IMG/VR virus record: IMGVR_UViG_3300021389_000139 | Coordinates: 1 to 25,814 of that record | Direction: 5' to 3' (one strand) | Source: a virus | DNA: 25,814 bases | Shown here: piece after piece, positions 1-7,352 of the stretch | Position numbering within the stretch: position 1 is the stretch's first letter | Layout: every line of letters begins with the position of its first letter | Made by a program: the position numbers and the translations under genes | Notes under the pieces: model-generated | What the model was told of the DNA's origin: nothing | The model's input: only the letters and a program-made list of their open reading frames with translations | Databases searched by the model: none

Positions 1-571
1 ATTGAAGAATGACGACACATTTCTGGATGTTGCGCCGATCATTGAGGCGTGTTCATCGGGGTGGGTGTTCGTCTGGACAAGCTGGAAGGTCCAAACCAAA
101 TGGATCGAACAATTCGCCGGGCTTGGGTATCCGACGAACATTGTCGTATGGCATAAGCCGGGTGGCGGTATTGGGGATTTGAAAAAGACATTCTACAGCG
201 ATTATGAAATCGCGCTGGTTTGGCATCGTGGCGCTGAACTCTGCGGCAAAAGGATCGGCAGCGTTTGGACCGTCAATAAGGACGGCGCGTCAACCTATGT
301 TCATCCGACACAGAAGCCTGTGGCATTGGCTGTTGAAGCGTTGGATAAAACGACACACGTTTCGGCCTCGGTCCTTGACCTATTCGGCGGCTCTGGCTCA
401 ACCCTGATCGCCTGCGAAAAGACTGCCCGCGACTGCCGTATGATGGAACTAGATCCCAAATACTGCGACGTCATCATCAAGCGGTGGCAGGATTTTACAG
501 GACAACAAGCAACCCTTGAGGCAACAGGCCAAACCTACGACGAACTCAAAGCAGATCGGGAGGCAGCTTAA
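1..571 (+). CDS. DNA methyltransferase, 3' part (5' end outside window)
   Basis: C-terminal part of a site-specific DNA methyltransferase (amino-methylating, N6-adenine or N4-cytosine type) that would transfer a methyl group from S-adenosylmethionine to phage or host DNA. Counting residues from the TTG at position 2, I see HPTQKP at 101-106, the SAM-binding motif I as DLFGGSGST at 126-134, and an acidic ExD pair (E149, D151) after the next strand. HPTQKP followed by motif I near the C-terminus is the beta-class order, in which the catalytic DPPY motif comes first. No DPPY is present in the visible part and the frame is open to the window edge, so the true start lies upstream and the TTG at 2 is not a credible start. 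The stop overlaps the small-terminase start (TAATG). It may protect packaged DNA from restriction; target site unknown. Confidence 0.85.
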   Translation, partial: LKNDDTFLDVAPIIEACSSGWVFVWTSWKVQTKWIEQFAGLGYPTNIVVWHKPGGGIGDLKKTFYSDYEIALVWHRGAELCGKRIGSVWTVNKDGASTYVHPTQKPVALAVEALDKTTHVSASVLDLFGGSGSTLIACEKTARDCRMMELDPKYCDVIIKRWQDFTGQQATLEATGQTYDELKADREAA

Positions 572-957
572 TGGGCAAAGGCGATCCAGAAGGCGGTCGG
601 CCTCGCGTCGAGATCGACATTGACCAGTTGCGAAACATGGTCCGCATTCAATGCACGGCAGAGGAATGCGCGGGGGTGTTTGAGTGCTCAGTTGATACGC
701 TGGACCGCAGGCTGAAGGAGGAAGGCTATGGCGGTTTTGCGGACTTCTATAAAAAGCACAGCGACGAAGGCAAGGCATCGTTGCGCCGTGCTCAGTGGAA
801 GGCCGCGCAGGATGGCAACCCGACAATGCTTGTTTGGCTTGGCAAACAGATGCTTGGGCAGCGGGATAAGCACGACCTTGACCACACATCCAGCGACGGC
901 AGCATGACGCCCCACGTCGTTGAGCGGATCATCGTGAAGCCTGATGGCAATCAATAA
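571..957 (+). CDS. Terminase small subunit
   Basis: Probable small terminase subunit of 128 residues, which recognises the packaging site on concatemeric phage DNA and hands it to the large subunit. Residues 18-50 read as a helix-turn-helix (QCTAEECAGVFECSVDTLDR with the following helix), and the later stretch ASLRRAQWKAAQDGNPTMLVWLGKQMLGQRDK (shown only as a landmark: residues about 70-100) is the region seen in many small terminases and HTH phage proteins of this type. It starts at an ATG sharing one base with the methyltransferase stop, and its 3' end overlaps the large terminase by 14 bases. That neighbour is the strongest functional evidence. Confidence 0.85.
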   Translation: MGKGDPEGGRPRVEIDIDQLRNMVRIQCTAEECAGVFECSVDTLDRRLKEEGYGGFADFYKKHSDEGKASLRRAQWKAAQDGNPTMLVWLGKQMLGQRDKHDLDHTSSDGSMTPHVVERIIVKPDGNQ

Positions 958-2260
958 ACTCCAAATCCGCACCGCAGAGGTTTTCCAGCCGCTCCTTGCC
1001 CCTGCCCGATACAAGGGCGCACATGGTGGACGCGGATCTGGAAAGAGTCACTTCTTTGCGGGTCTACTGGTCGAGGATGCGTTGCGCGCCCCCGGTGAAC
1101 TTGGCACAGGGCTGCGGGCTGCATGTATCCGTGAGGTGCAGAAGTCGCTGAAGGAAAGCGCCAAGCGTCTGGTCGAGGACAAGATAACCGAGTTCGGGCT
1201 AGGCGAGGCTCAGGGCTTCAAGGTGTTCCGCGAAGTCATCGAAACACCGGGCGACGGTATCATCACATTCACAGGGATGCAGGACCACACCGCAGACAGC
1301 GTGAAGTCTATGGAGGGCTTCCACCGGGCATGGGTGGAGGAGGCTCAGTCTCTGTCAGAGCGTTCATTGCAGCTTCTGCGCCCGACGATCCGGGCCGAAG
1401 GCTCTGAGTTGTGGTTCGGCTGGAACCCTGCCCGTGCCACCGATCCTGTTGACATGATGTTGCGTGGGAATGTGGCCCCGACTGGCTCCGTTGTCGTGCA
1501 GGCCAACTGGAAGCATAACCCGTGGTTCCCGAAGGTTCTGGAGCAAGAGCGGCTTGACTGCCTGAACATTACCCCAGAGCGATACGGCCACATTTGGGAA
1601 GGTGAATACGCGACCGTCCTTGATGGCGCATACTATGCAAAGCACCTGACCGACGCACAACTTGAAAACCGCATTGGCTTCGTGGCTCGTGACCATCTGC
1701 ACAAGGTCTACGCCTGCTGGGACATTGGGTCATCGTCCCGGAAGGCAGACGCCACCTCGATCTGGATCGTCCAGTTCATCGGCACAGAAGTCAGGGTGCT
1801 GAATTACTACGAGGCCGTGGGCCAACCTTTTGATGCACACATCTACTGGCTGCGTCAGAACAACTACGAGGATGCGATCTGCGTTCTGCCTCACGACGGT
1901 CGAAAGCACGACACGGTGTATCAGGTCACGCCGGAAGGCTACATGCAAGAAGCTGGCTTCACGGTGGAGACTGTCCCCAACCAAGGCGCAGGGGCGGCAT
2001 TGCAGCGGATCGACGCAGCCCGCAGGATGTTCCCCAACTGTCGTTTCAACGCAGAGACAACGCAGGGTGGCCGTGACGCCCTCGGCTGGTATCACGAGAA
2101 GCGCGACGAGAGGCGCGGCATTGGCCTCGGCCCGGAACATGACCAGTCATCGCACGCGGCTGACGCATGGGGCTTGGTGGCAATATTCCGTCAGGGCATT
2201 ATGGTGACGCAGGACAACTGGGGGACGCCGATCAGACGAAACCTTCGCGGGATTGTTTGA
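944..2260 (+). CDS. Terminase large subunit
   Basis: Packaging motor ATPase-nuclease of 438 residues that docks on the portal, pumps DNA into the procapsid and cuts the concatemer. Walker A is GGRGSGKS at 28-35. A Walker B/catalytic glutamate segment is AWVEEAQ at 129-135 (E132, E133). The C-terminal RNase H-like nuclease shows CWDIGSS (D260), HDGRKHD (D318) and HAADAW (D407), plausible metal-binding acidic residues. The length is normal for the family. The ATG lies inside the 3' end of the small-terminase gene, as is common for this pair. The portal gene is about 13 kb further along rather than next door. Confidence 0.95.
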   Translation: MAINKLQIRTAEVFQPLLAPARYKGAHGGRGSGKSHFFAGLLVEDALRAPGELGTGLRAACIREVQKSLKESAKRLVEDKITEFGLGEAQGFKVFREVIETPGDGIITFTGMQDHTADSVKSMEGFHRAWVEEAQSLSERSLQLLRPTIRAEGSELWFGWNPARATDPVDMMLRGNVAPTGSVVVQANWKHNPWFPKVLEQERLDCLNITPERYGHIWEGEYATVLDGAYYAKHLTDAQLENRIGFVARDHLHKVYACWDIGSSSRKADATSIWIVQFIGTEVRVLNYYEAVGQPFDAHIYWLRQNNYEDAICVLPHDGRKHDTVYQVTPEGYMQEAGFTVETVPNQGAGAALQRIDAARRMFPNCRFNAETTQGGRDALGWYHEKRDERRGIGLGPEHDQSSHAADAWGLVAIFRQGIMVTQDNWGTPIRRNLRGIV

Positions 2261-2282
2261 CCACCGCTTTCCGTGCTATATT
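2253..2282 (+). promoter_or_regulatory. Possible sigma70-type promoter after terminase
   Basis: The 45-base gap after the large terminase contains TATATT at 2277-2282 (five of six matches to TATAAT). TTGTTT at 2253-2258 sits 18 bases upstream; the better-looking TTGACC at 2257-2262 is only 14 bases away. It would drive the genes from 2306 onward. The match is weak and unsupported by other evidence. Confidence 0.25.
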
Positions 2283-2305
2283 GCGCCTGAATATGTGAGG
2301 GCGTT

Positions 2306-2755
2306 ATGGACGGACAAAGATATACCGGGCTGCTGGACATGATCAACGGTGGCGGCGCTGGCCGCGCTGGGCAGCAATTCGAGGGCGGCGGGCTTCTCTC
2401 TGACATCGCCAACGCTCTGGCTCGACCCTACGGCTACATGGACCGCATGGCCGCTGTGAGGCCGCAGGCACGCCCGATGCAGGCAGGACTGCCCGACATG
2501 CCGATGATCCAGACGCCCCCTCCCCAGCAGTCACCGCTGGAGATGTTCGGCGGGCAGGTTCCCAATTCGTCACCAATTCCGGTGCAGCAGTCGCCTCTTG
2601 AAATGTTCGGTGGTCAACCGCCTGCACCTTACACGCCGCCCCTGCAATACGGCGGACGCGGCACGGCAGGGATGCCCTATCCCCAGTTTGCAATGACGCC
2701 AGAGCAGCGGGCCACCTTGGATTATCTCCGCAGCATCGGATATGTGAATTACTGA
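2306..2755 (+). CDS. Pro/Gln/Gly-rich hypothetical protein with a repeated motif
   Basis: Unrecognised 149-residue protein, rich in proline, glutamine, glycine and methionine and probably largely disordered in the middle. The segment QQSPLEMFGGQ occurs twice (about residues 74-84 and 94-104), encoded by clearly different codons. The C-terminus (MTPEQRATLDYLRSIGYVNY) could be a short helix. A GAGG ribosome-binding site lies 5 bases before the ATG. The stop overlaps the next start (TGATG), so it is probably translated together with the ART-domain protein and may be a virion or assembly partner of it. The function is unknown. Confidence 0.75.
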   Translation: MDGQRYTGLLDMINGGGAGRAGQQFEGGGLLSDIANALARPYGYMDRMAAVRPQARPMQAGLPDMPMIQTPPPQQSPLEMFGGQVPNSSPIPVQQSPLEMFGGQPPAPYTPPLQYGGRGTAGMPYPQFAMTPEQRATLDYLRSIGYVNY

Positions 2756-4224
2756 TGGTCGAAACGCTCTGGGATAAAATCACGCAGTTCGTTTCGCCAG
2801 AAGCGGGGCAAGCCCGTAGCCGTGCGCTGAACGAGGCTATCGGCTATTACATCCCACCGGAGATGCGTGGGCTTCTCGGCCTCGTGGCAGATGCTACACC
2901 TTCGGCGTCATACGGTCGGGCAGCACAGGCCAGTCAGGAAATGGTCGCTCCGGGACGCACCCCAATGCAGCGGATCGGCAGCGCAGGTGAGATGCTGTCC
3001 TCAACGGCTGAAATAGCCGCCCCTATGGCCGTTGCTGGTCGTGCGGGTATGCCAGTGGCCCAAGCCGTGCAGGAGGGCTTGCTGGGCTTCTCTGCGGGCG
3101 CTGACGACGTGGGGCGCAGGTTCGTTGAGCGCATGAACCAGCCGGGGCCAGTCCCGACGATGTATAGCAATCCCCTGCGAGTTTTTCACGGCGGGAAGGA
3201 CTTGATTACAAGTCCGCGAGCGACAGTTGACCCGGAAGGATTGTTGCCCGGATTTAGCGTAACACCTGACGAAAGAGTTGCTGGTATGTATGCAGGGATG
3301 CGTGGCGGTGATGCTGTGTCATCCTTTGACATAGACAAGAGCAAACTAAGTTCTATTGGCGAAATGGAGTTATATGATCTTCAAGACTTTCTTGAAGTAT
3401 CAAGGGGCCTTGATGAAGGAGATTTGCCGCAGGCTGAATTGCTCAAAGAGTTGCAAGATCGTGGCATCAATGCAATCAAATACGCTGACCCAGAGTTTGG
3501 AATGCGGATATTGGACCCGTCCATCTTGAGGTCCGTGCGTGTGGCTGATGAACTCCCCGCCCCCCGCAACGAGGCCGAGGCTATGGCCCGTCAGGTCTTG
3601 GAGCTGCGCGCCGCTGGCCGTGCGGGCGACGTAACAGAGGAAATGCGCGCCGCTGCTGACCCGCAGTATATGTTCGCCAACACCCCTCTCCCGATGGACG
3701 AGGTAAGCAGAATGGCGCGGGCGCGAGAGATGGGCAGAGTTGACCCGCAGTATCATGCAACCCTTGCAGACTTTCCGGCGTTTATGCCGAGCGAGACTGG
3801 CTTGGTCGGTCGGGGCGTTTATACGGGCGACTTCCCCACGGATATTGAGGACTACGCGCGGAAGCAGGGAACGTCAGAGGGGCTGAACATCATCCCGCTT
3901 CTGGTCCCCTCAGAACAAACATATGCGCGTCGGATTGATTGGCAAAACCTTGTCGATGCGGATGAGGCTTTCCCGTGGAATGCAACTGTGGATGAAACGG
4001 TGCAGGGGTTCAAGCGGGCGGCTGACACTATGTCCGCGCAAGGTTATCCGGGCGTCAACAGCCAGCCCGGTGAGCGGGTCACGTTTGACCCGGCCAATAT
4101 CCGTTCCCGCTTCGCCTTGTTTGACCCAGAGTTTGCCCATCTCCGCAACCTAAGCGCAGGCGTCGGTGGCCTCGGCCTTCTCGGCCTTGGTGCATATGAC
4201 GCCCAGCAGGGGGAGCAATACTGA
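2755..4224 (+). CDS. Virion-region protein with two ADP-ribosyltransferase-like domains
   Basis: 489 residues. ART-like domain 1 covers about 142-263: VFHGG (H145), [15 protein letters not shown] (166-180) and [19 protein letters not shown] (E247). Domain 2 covers about 331-462: [12 protein letters not shown] (H334), [15 protein letters not shown] (354-368) and [19 protein letters not shown] (E440). This H..., G-x-x-T-x-x-x-x-x-A-x-x-Y-A..., E-x-x-x-F-D-P-x-x-I-R-S layout resembles ART-like domains in large phage and MuF-type polyvalent proteins, which can modify host proteins with ADP-ribose from NAD. Whether either domain is catalytic cannot be told by eye. A linker at about 280-330 ([31 protein letters not shown]) separates them, and a Gly/Leu-rich stretch ([16 protein letters not shown]) ends the protein. 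Domain 1 lies in an AT-richer block. It overlaps both neighbours by one base. Confidence 0.7.
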   Translation: MVETLWDKITQFVSPEAGQARSRALNEAIGYYIPPEMRGLLGLVADATPSASYGRAAQASQEMVAPGRTPMQRIGSAGEMLSSTAEIAAPMAVAGRAGMPVAQAVQEGLLGFSAGADDVGRRFVERMNQPGPVPTMYSNPLRVFHGGKDLITSPRATVDPEGLLPGFSVTPDERVAGMYAGMRGGDAVSSFDIDKSKLSSIGEMELYDLQDFLEVSRGLDEGDLPQAELLKELQDRGINAIKYADPEFGMRILDPSILRSVRVADELPAPRNEAEAMARQVLELRAAGRAGDVTEEMRAAADPQYMFANTPLPMDEVSRMARAREMGRVDPQYHATLADFPAFMPSETGLVGRGVYTGDFPTDIEDYARKQGTSEGLNIIPLLVPSEQTYARRIDWQNLVDADEAFPWNATVDETVQGFKRAADTMSAQGYPGVNSQPGERVTFDPANIRSRFALFDPEFAHLRNLSAGVGGLGLLGLGAYDAQQGEQY

Positions 4225-4364
4225 TGCCGCTGAAAAAGGGCAAATCCGCCAAGGTCATCTCTGGGAACATTCGCTCGGAAATGAAGTCGGGCAAACCGCA
4301 AAGGCAAGCCATCGCCATTGCTCTCAGCAAGGCAGGCAAATCCAAGAAGGGACGCCGCAAATGA
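4224..4364 (+). CDS. Small lysine-rich protein (MPLKKGKS family)
   Basis: A 46-residue, strongly basic protein starting [20 protein letters not shown] and ending in a Lys/Arg tail (KSKKGRRK). From memory, short proteins with this start and the [16 protein letters not shown] core are common, uncharacterised neighbours of structural genes in podovirus genomes. It is translationally coupled at both ends: TGATG with the ART protein and ATGA with the next gene. The charge suggests nucleic acid or capsid binding, but this is inference. Confidence 0.8.
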   Translation: MPLKKGKSAKVISGNIRSEMKSGKPQRQAIAIALSKAGKSKKGRRK

Positions 4365-4465
4365 AAAAGCCCACCTCCAAGCCCGCATTCAAGCCCTGCA
4401 AGGGTTGCCCGTCCCCGTCCAAGTGCAAGGCCGCTGGTCGCTGCATGATGAAGGGCAAGAAGTAA
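4361..4465 (+). CDS. Four-cysteine basic microprotein
   Basis: A 34-residue protein with four cysteines (C13, C16, C22, C28; spacing C-x2-C-x5-C-x5-C) in a Lys/Pro-rich background. The cysteine layout could bind one zinc ion or form disulfides. It is supported as a gene by its position in an unbroken chain of stop/start overlaps (ATGA before, TAATG after) and by similarity to short CKGCP-type phage proteins that I recall near adaptor genes. Function unknown. Confidence 0.7.
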   Translation: MKKPTSKPAFKPCKGCPSPSKCKAAGRCMMKGKK

Positions 4466-4614
4466 TGGCCAAGGGGCTGTATAGCAACATTGCAGCCAAG
4501 AAGCGCCGGATCAAGCTGGGCAGCAACGAGAAGATGCGCAAGCCCGGCTCCAAGGGCGCACCCACGGCAAAGGCGTTCCGAGAGAGCGCCAAGACTGCAA
4601 AGAAGGCGAAGTGA
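4465..4614 (+). CDS. Small basic protein (MAKGLYSNI family)
   Basis: A 49-residue Lys/Arg/Ala-rich protein. [20 protein letters not shown] followed by EKMRKPGSKGAPTAKAF is a recurring pattern in uncharacterised small phage proteins. The start ATG overlaps the previous stop (TAATG) and the stop overlaps the next ATG (TGATG). No membrane segment or signal is seen. A role in DNA binding, or as a minor virion component, is possible but not shown. Confidence 0.8.
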   Translation: MAKGLYSNIAAKKRRIKLGSNEKMRKPGSKGAPTAKAFRESAKTAKKAK

Positions 4615-4874
4615 TGGCCAAAGATCCGCGCCTATCCAAAGCAGGCGTTTCGGGGTATAACAAACCCAAGCGCACGCCAAGTCATCCGACCAAGAGCCAC
4701 GTCGTTGTGGCGAAAGAGGGTGACAAGGTAAAGACGATCCGCTTCGGGCAGCAGGGCGTCAAAGGCTCCCCTGATGGATCTGCGCGGAACAAGTCATTCA
4801 AGGCGCGACACGCCGACAACATCGCCAAGGGCAAGATGTCCGCAGCGTTCTGGGCCAACAAAGTGAAGTGGTAA
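4614..4874 (+). CDS. Conserved small basic phage protein (…AAFWANKVKW)
   Basis: An 86-residue basic protein with a characteristic N-terminus (RLSKAGVSGYNKPKRTP), a central VVAKEGDKVKTIRFGQQG that looks like beta strands, and the C-terminal signature FKARHADNIAKGKMSAAFWA followed by NKVKW. This is a recurring family in tailed phages, as I remember it, of unknown function. An in-frame GTG sits one codon earlier (4611), but the ATG at 4614 keeps the TGATG coupling used all along this operon. It lies just before the head-tail adaptor. Confidence 0.85.
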   Translation: MAKDPRLSKAGVSGYNKPKRTPSHPTKSHVVVAKEGDKVKTIRFGQQGVKGSPDGSARNKSFKARHADNIAKGKMSAAFWANKVKW

Positions 4875-4875
4875 A

Positions 4876-5490
4876 ATGGCAATCACAACCTACGCAGAAT
4901 TGCAGACAGCGGTATCGAACTGGCTCAACCGGGACGACCTGAACGCCGTTGTGCCTACCTTCATCGCACTGGCCGAGGCCCAGATCGCCCGTGATGTGCG
5001 TCACTGGCGCATGATTGAACAGACCACCCTGACGGTTGACGGCCAGTATGAGGCCATCCCGGCAGACTGGGTGGAGACGATCCGCATGGTTCTCAGCACC
5101 AGCGACAGGCGCAGGCTTGAGACTGGCAGCCTGAACGAACTGATGGACCGCAGGCACACAGACGACAGCGTGGGAGCGCCGATGCTCTATGCCCACGTCG
5201 GGGACCAGTTTGAGTTCTACCCGACGCCTGATGGCAGCTACAGCGTTGAACTGACCTATTACAAGACAATCCCAAAGTTGTCTGACAGCAACACGAGCAA
5301 CTGGCTCTTGGCGCAGGCACCTGACGTGTATCTCTACGGCTCATTGATTCAGTCCGCGCCCTACCTGAGCGACGATCAACGTGCTACTATCTGGGCAGGC
5401 TTCTACGCTGCGTCCGTTTCCCAACTCAACGCAGCCAGCGATGCAGCCCGCACGAGCGGCAGCTTGCGGCTTAGAACGAGGAACCAGTGA
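4876..5490 (+). CDS. Head-tail adaptor protein (SU10-like)
   Basis: A 204-residue protein of the phage adaptor type that forms a ring under the portal and connects head to short tail. The opening MAITTYAELQTAVSNWLNR and the following helix (VPTFIALAEAQIARDVR) are the family hallmarks, followed by a beta-rich middle with the phrase FEFYPTPDGSYSVELTYYKT (about residues 114-133) and a C-terminal helical region. The length matches the family. The start is one base after the previous stop, and its stop overlaps the tailspike ATG (TGATG). Confidence 0.8.
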   Translation: MAITTYAELQTAVSNWLNRDDLNAVVPTFIALAEAQIARDVRHWRMIEQTTLTVDGQYEAIPADWVETIRMVLSTSDRRRLETGSLNELMDRRHTDDSVGAPMLYAHVGDQFEFYPTPDGSYSVELTYYKTIPKLSDSNTSNWLLAQAPDVYLYGSLIQSAPYLSDDQRATIWAGFYAASVSQLNAASDAARTSGSLRLRTRNQ

Positions 5491-7310
5491 TGGCGACGAC
5501 CACGACATACGGATTGAACAAGCCCACCGTCGGCGGTGACGAGAACACATGGGGCGGCAGTCTGAACGACAACGCCGACAAGATCGATGATCTGCTTGAC
5601 GGCACGACGGCGGTCAAGCCAAACCTTGATCTAGGCTTGTGGAAGGTCGGCGGCACGGCGGTCACTGCCTCGGCGGAAGATTTAAGCGCTAGGGCTTTCA
5701 GCGCGGTGGCACTGCTGCTTGGAGACACGGACCTGACCTACACTGCTGAGCAGATCGGCACAGTGTCGTCTGGCCAGTATATCCGCACCCGCAGCGAGGG
5801 CTTTGCCTATCAAGTAGCAGCATCCGGCGCATCTGACCACCACGTCACCACGGCGGGCGGGGTCAAGCTGTATGTGCTTCCGGGCAATGCGGGCTACAAC
5901 GTCAAGGCCTTCGGCGCGCTCGGGGATAACTCGGCAGACGATACGTCTGGAGTGCAAAAGATGCTGGATGTTCTGAAGGCAAACGGCGGCATCGGCATCA
6001 TCCCGAAAGGCAACTATCGCATTACGTCTTCGCTCACCCTTAACACAGCATCCACAAACTGGGCGCTTGTCGGTGAGGACGGGGCAAAGTTAATTCGCGC
6101 CGCAGACTTTGGATCTGTCGTGTCCATCCACACCGCCGATGATTGGCGCATTGAAAACATTGAAATCGATGCCGGTTTCTCGTCGTTTGCGACCAACGCC
6201 AATCACGGGGTTGTTTGGTATAACTGCTCAAACGTGTTGGTTCGCCGCTGCCGCGTGACAAATTACAAGAATACCGCCATCATTGGCTACACATCCCCGG
6301 CATCGCTGACCTACACAAACAACGTCGTTGAGGATTGCGTCACAGATGGGCTTGATGCGGCGAACAACGGCATTCTTTTGGCCGACCTGTTCCGCTCTGG
6401 CTTGCGCAATTGCCAAGTGCTGAACGTCGGCAAGTCTGGCTCGCCGTGCTACGCGCTGCAGTTAAAGAACAGCTGCCAAGAAGGGTTTATTGAGGGTGGC
6501 AGAGCAACTGGCGCTACATTTGGCATTGCGATGGGGAATTACGACACAAGCGGCACGCATTGCCGCAATCGCGTGTCTGGTGTTCACGTATTCGACTGCG
6601 ACGTTGGGATTGCTTTTGGGAACGCGAAGGGCAACCTGTTCAGTGATCTGGTGATCGACATGGACAACGCGGGCCTGAGTGCGGTGGACTTCAACCTTAA
6701 CAGCGTCGGCTGCGCGGGTCGCAACATCGCAGTCCACAACTTGGCCGCAGGCAAGAGCGCTGTGCGTTGCAGATCCGGCGATACAGATAACGTCGTGCAT
6801 GTTTCAACCATTGAAAACGACAGCGGCTTGGTCCGCCCGTTTGCTGAGTTTGGTTCTGGCGCTGCACGCAACACAATCAACCTTGATCGCTACGTCAACC
6901 CGACAACTGTCACTAGCACGACAAGCGGACTTATTGCTGATACTTCCGGCGTCTCGACCAACCGCGCGAGCCTGCTGTCGTTTCCGCTGCGCTACAGTTA
7001 CACGATTGCCAGCGATGCCATCACGCTGAACGGCCCGCATGTGACTATTGTCCGCGTGGACACGGAAAGCAGCGCGTCAACGGATGATTTGCTAACGATC
7101 AACGGTGGCGTGGATGGGCAAACCATCACGATCAACACCACAACAAATGTGCGCGACGTCGTTGTTAAGCATTCGTCTTCGGGGTCAAACACGATCCGAC
7201 TGGTAGGGTCTGCTGACTTCACTTTGGATGGGATCGCAGATCGATTGTTGTTGCAATACGATGGTTTGCTTTCGCAATGGTGCGAAGTCGGACGCGGAAA
7301 CAATATCTAA
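5490..7310 (+). CDS. Tailspike with pectate-lyase-like beta-helix
   Basis: A 606-residue receptor-binding or depolymerase protein. The N-terminal region (1-130; YGLNKPTVGGDENTWGGSLN) is the usual attachment part of short-tail fibres. From about residue 137, VKAFGALGDNSADDTSGVQ with a later IIPKGNYRI is the signature start of a pectate-lyase-superfamily right-handed beta-helix, continuing as Asn/Val/Gly-rich coils to about 500. The C-terminal 100 residues (ITINTTTNVRDVVVKH, LLQYDGLLSQWCEV) look like a fibre tip or trimerisation domain. It would bind and perhaps cleave surface polysaccharide; no catalytic residues can be assigned by eye. I chose ATG 5490 over GTG 5487 because it restores the TGATG overlap and gives better spacing from GAGGAA. 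Confidence 0.85.
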   Translation: MATTTTYGLNKPTVGGDENTWGGSLNDNADKIDDLLDGTTAVKPNLDLGLWKVGGTAVTASAEDLSARAFSAVALLLGDTDLTYTAEQIGTVSSGQYIRTRSEGFAYQVAASGASDHHVTTAGGVKLYVLPGNAGYNVKAFGALGDNSADDTSGVQKMLDVLKANGGIGIIPKGNYRITSSLTLNTASTNWALVGEDGAKLIRAADFGSVVSIHTADDWRIENIEIDAGFSSFATNANHGVVWYNCSNVLVRRCRVTNYKNTAIIGYTSPASLTYTNNVVEDCVTDGLDAANNGILLADLFRSGLRNCQVLNVGKSGSPCYALQLKNSCQEGFIEGGRATGATFGIAMGNYDTSGTHCRNRVSGVHVFDCDVGIAFGNAKGNLFSDLVIDMDNAGLSAVDFNLNSVGCAGRNIAVHNLAAGKSAVRCRSGDTDNVVHVSTIENDSGLVRPFAEFGSGAARNTINLDRYVNPTTVTSTTSGLIADTSGVSTNRASLLSFPLRYSYTIASDAITLNGPHVTIVRVDTESSASTDDLLTINGGVDGQTITINTTTNVRDVVVKHSSSGSNTIRLVGSADFTLDGIADRLLLQYDGLLSQWCEVGRGNNI

Positions 7311-7352
7311 TGCGCCATGATTTGCGTGCTTTTGTCATTTGAGGTCTGATAC

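Noticed and set aside
5487-5492. GTG start one codon before the tailspike ATG
   Set aside because: ATG 5490 gives the TGATG overlap and better spacing to GAGGAA.
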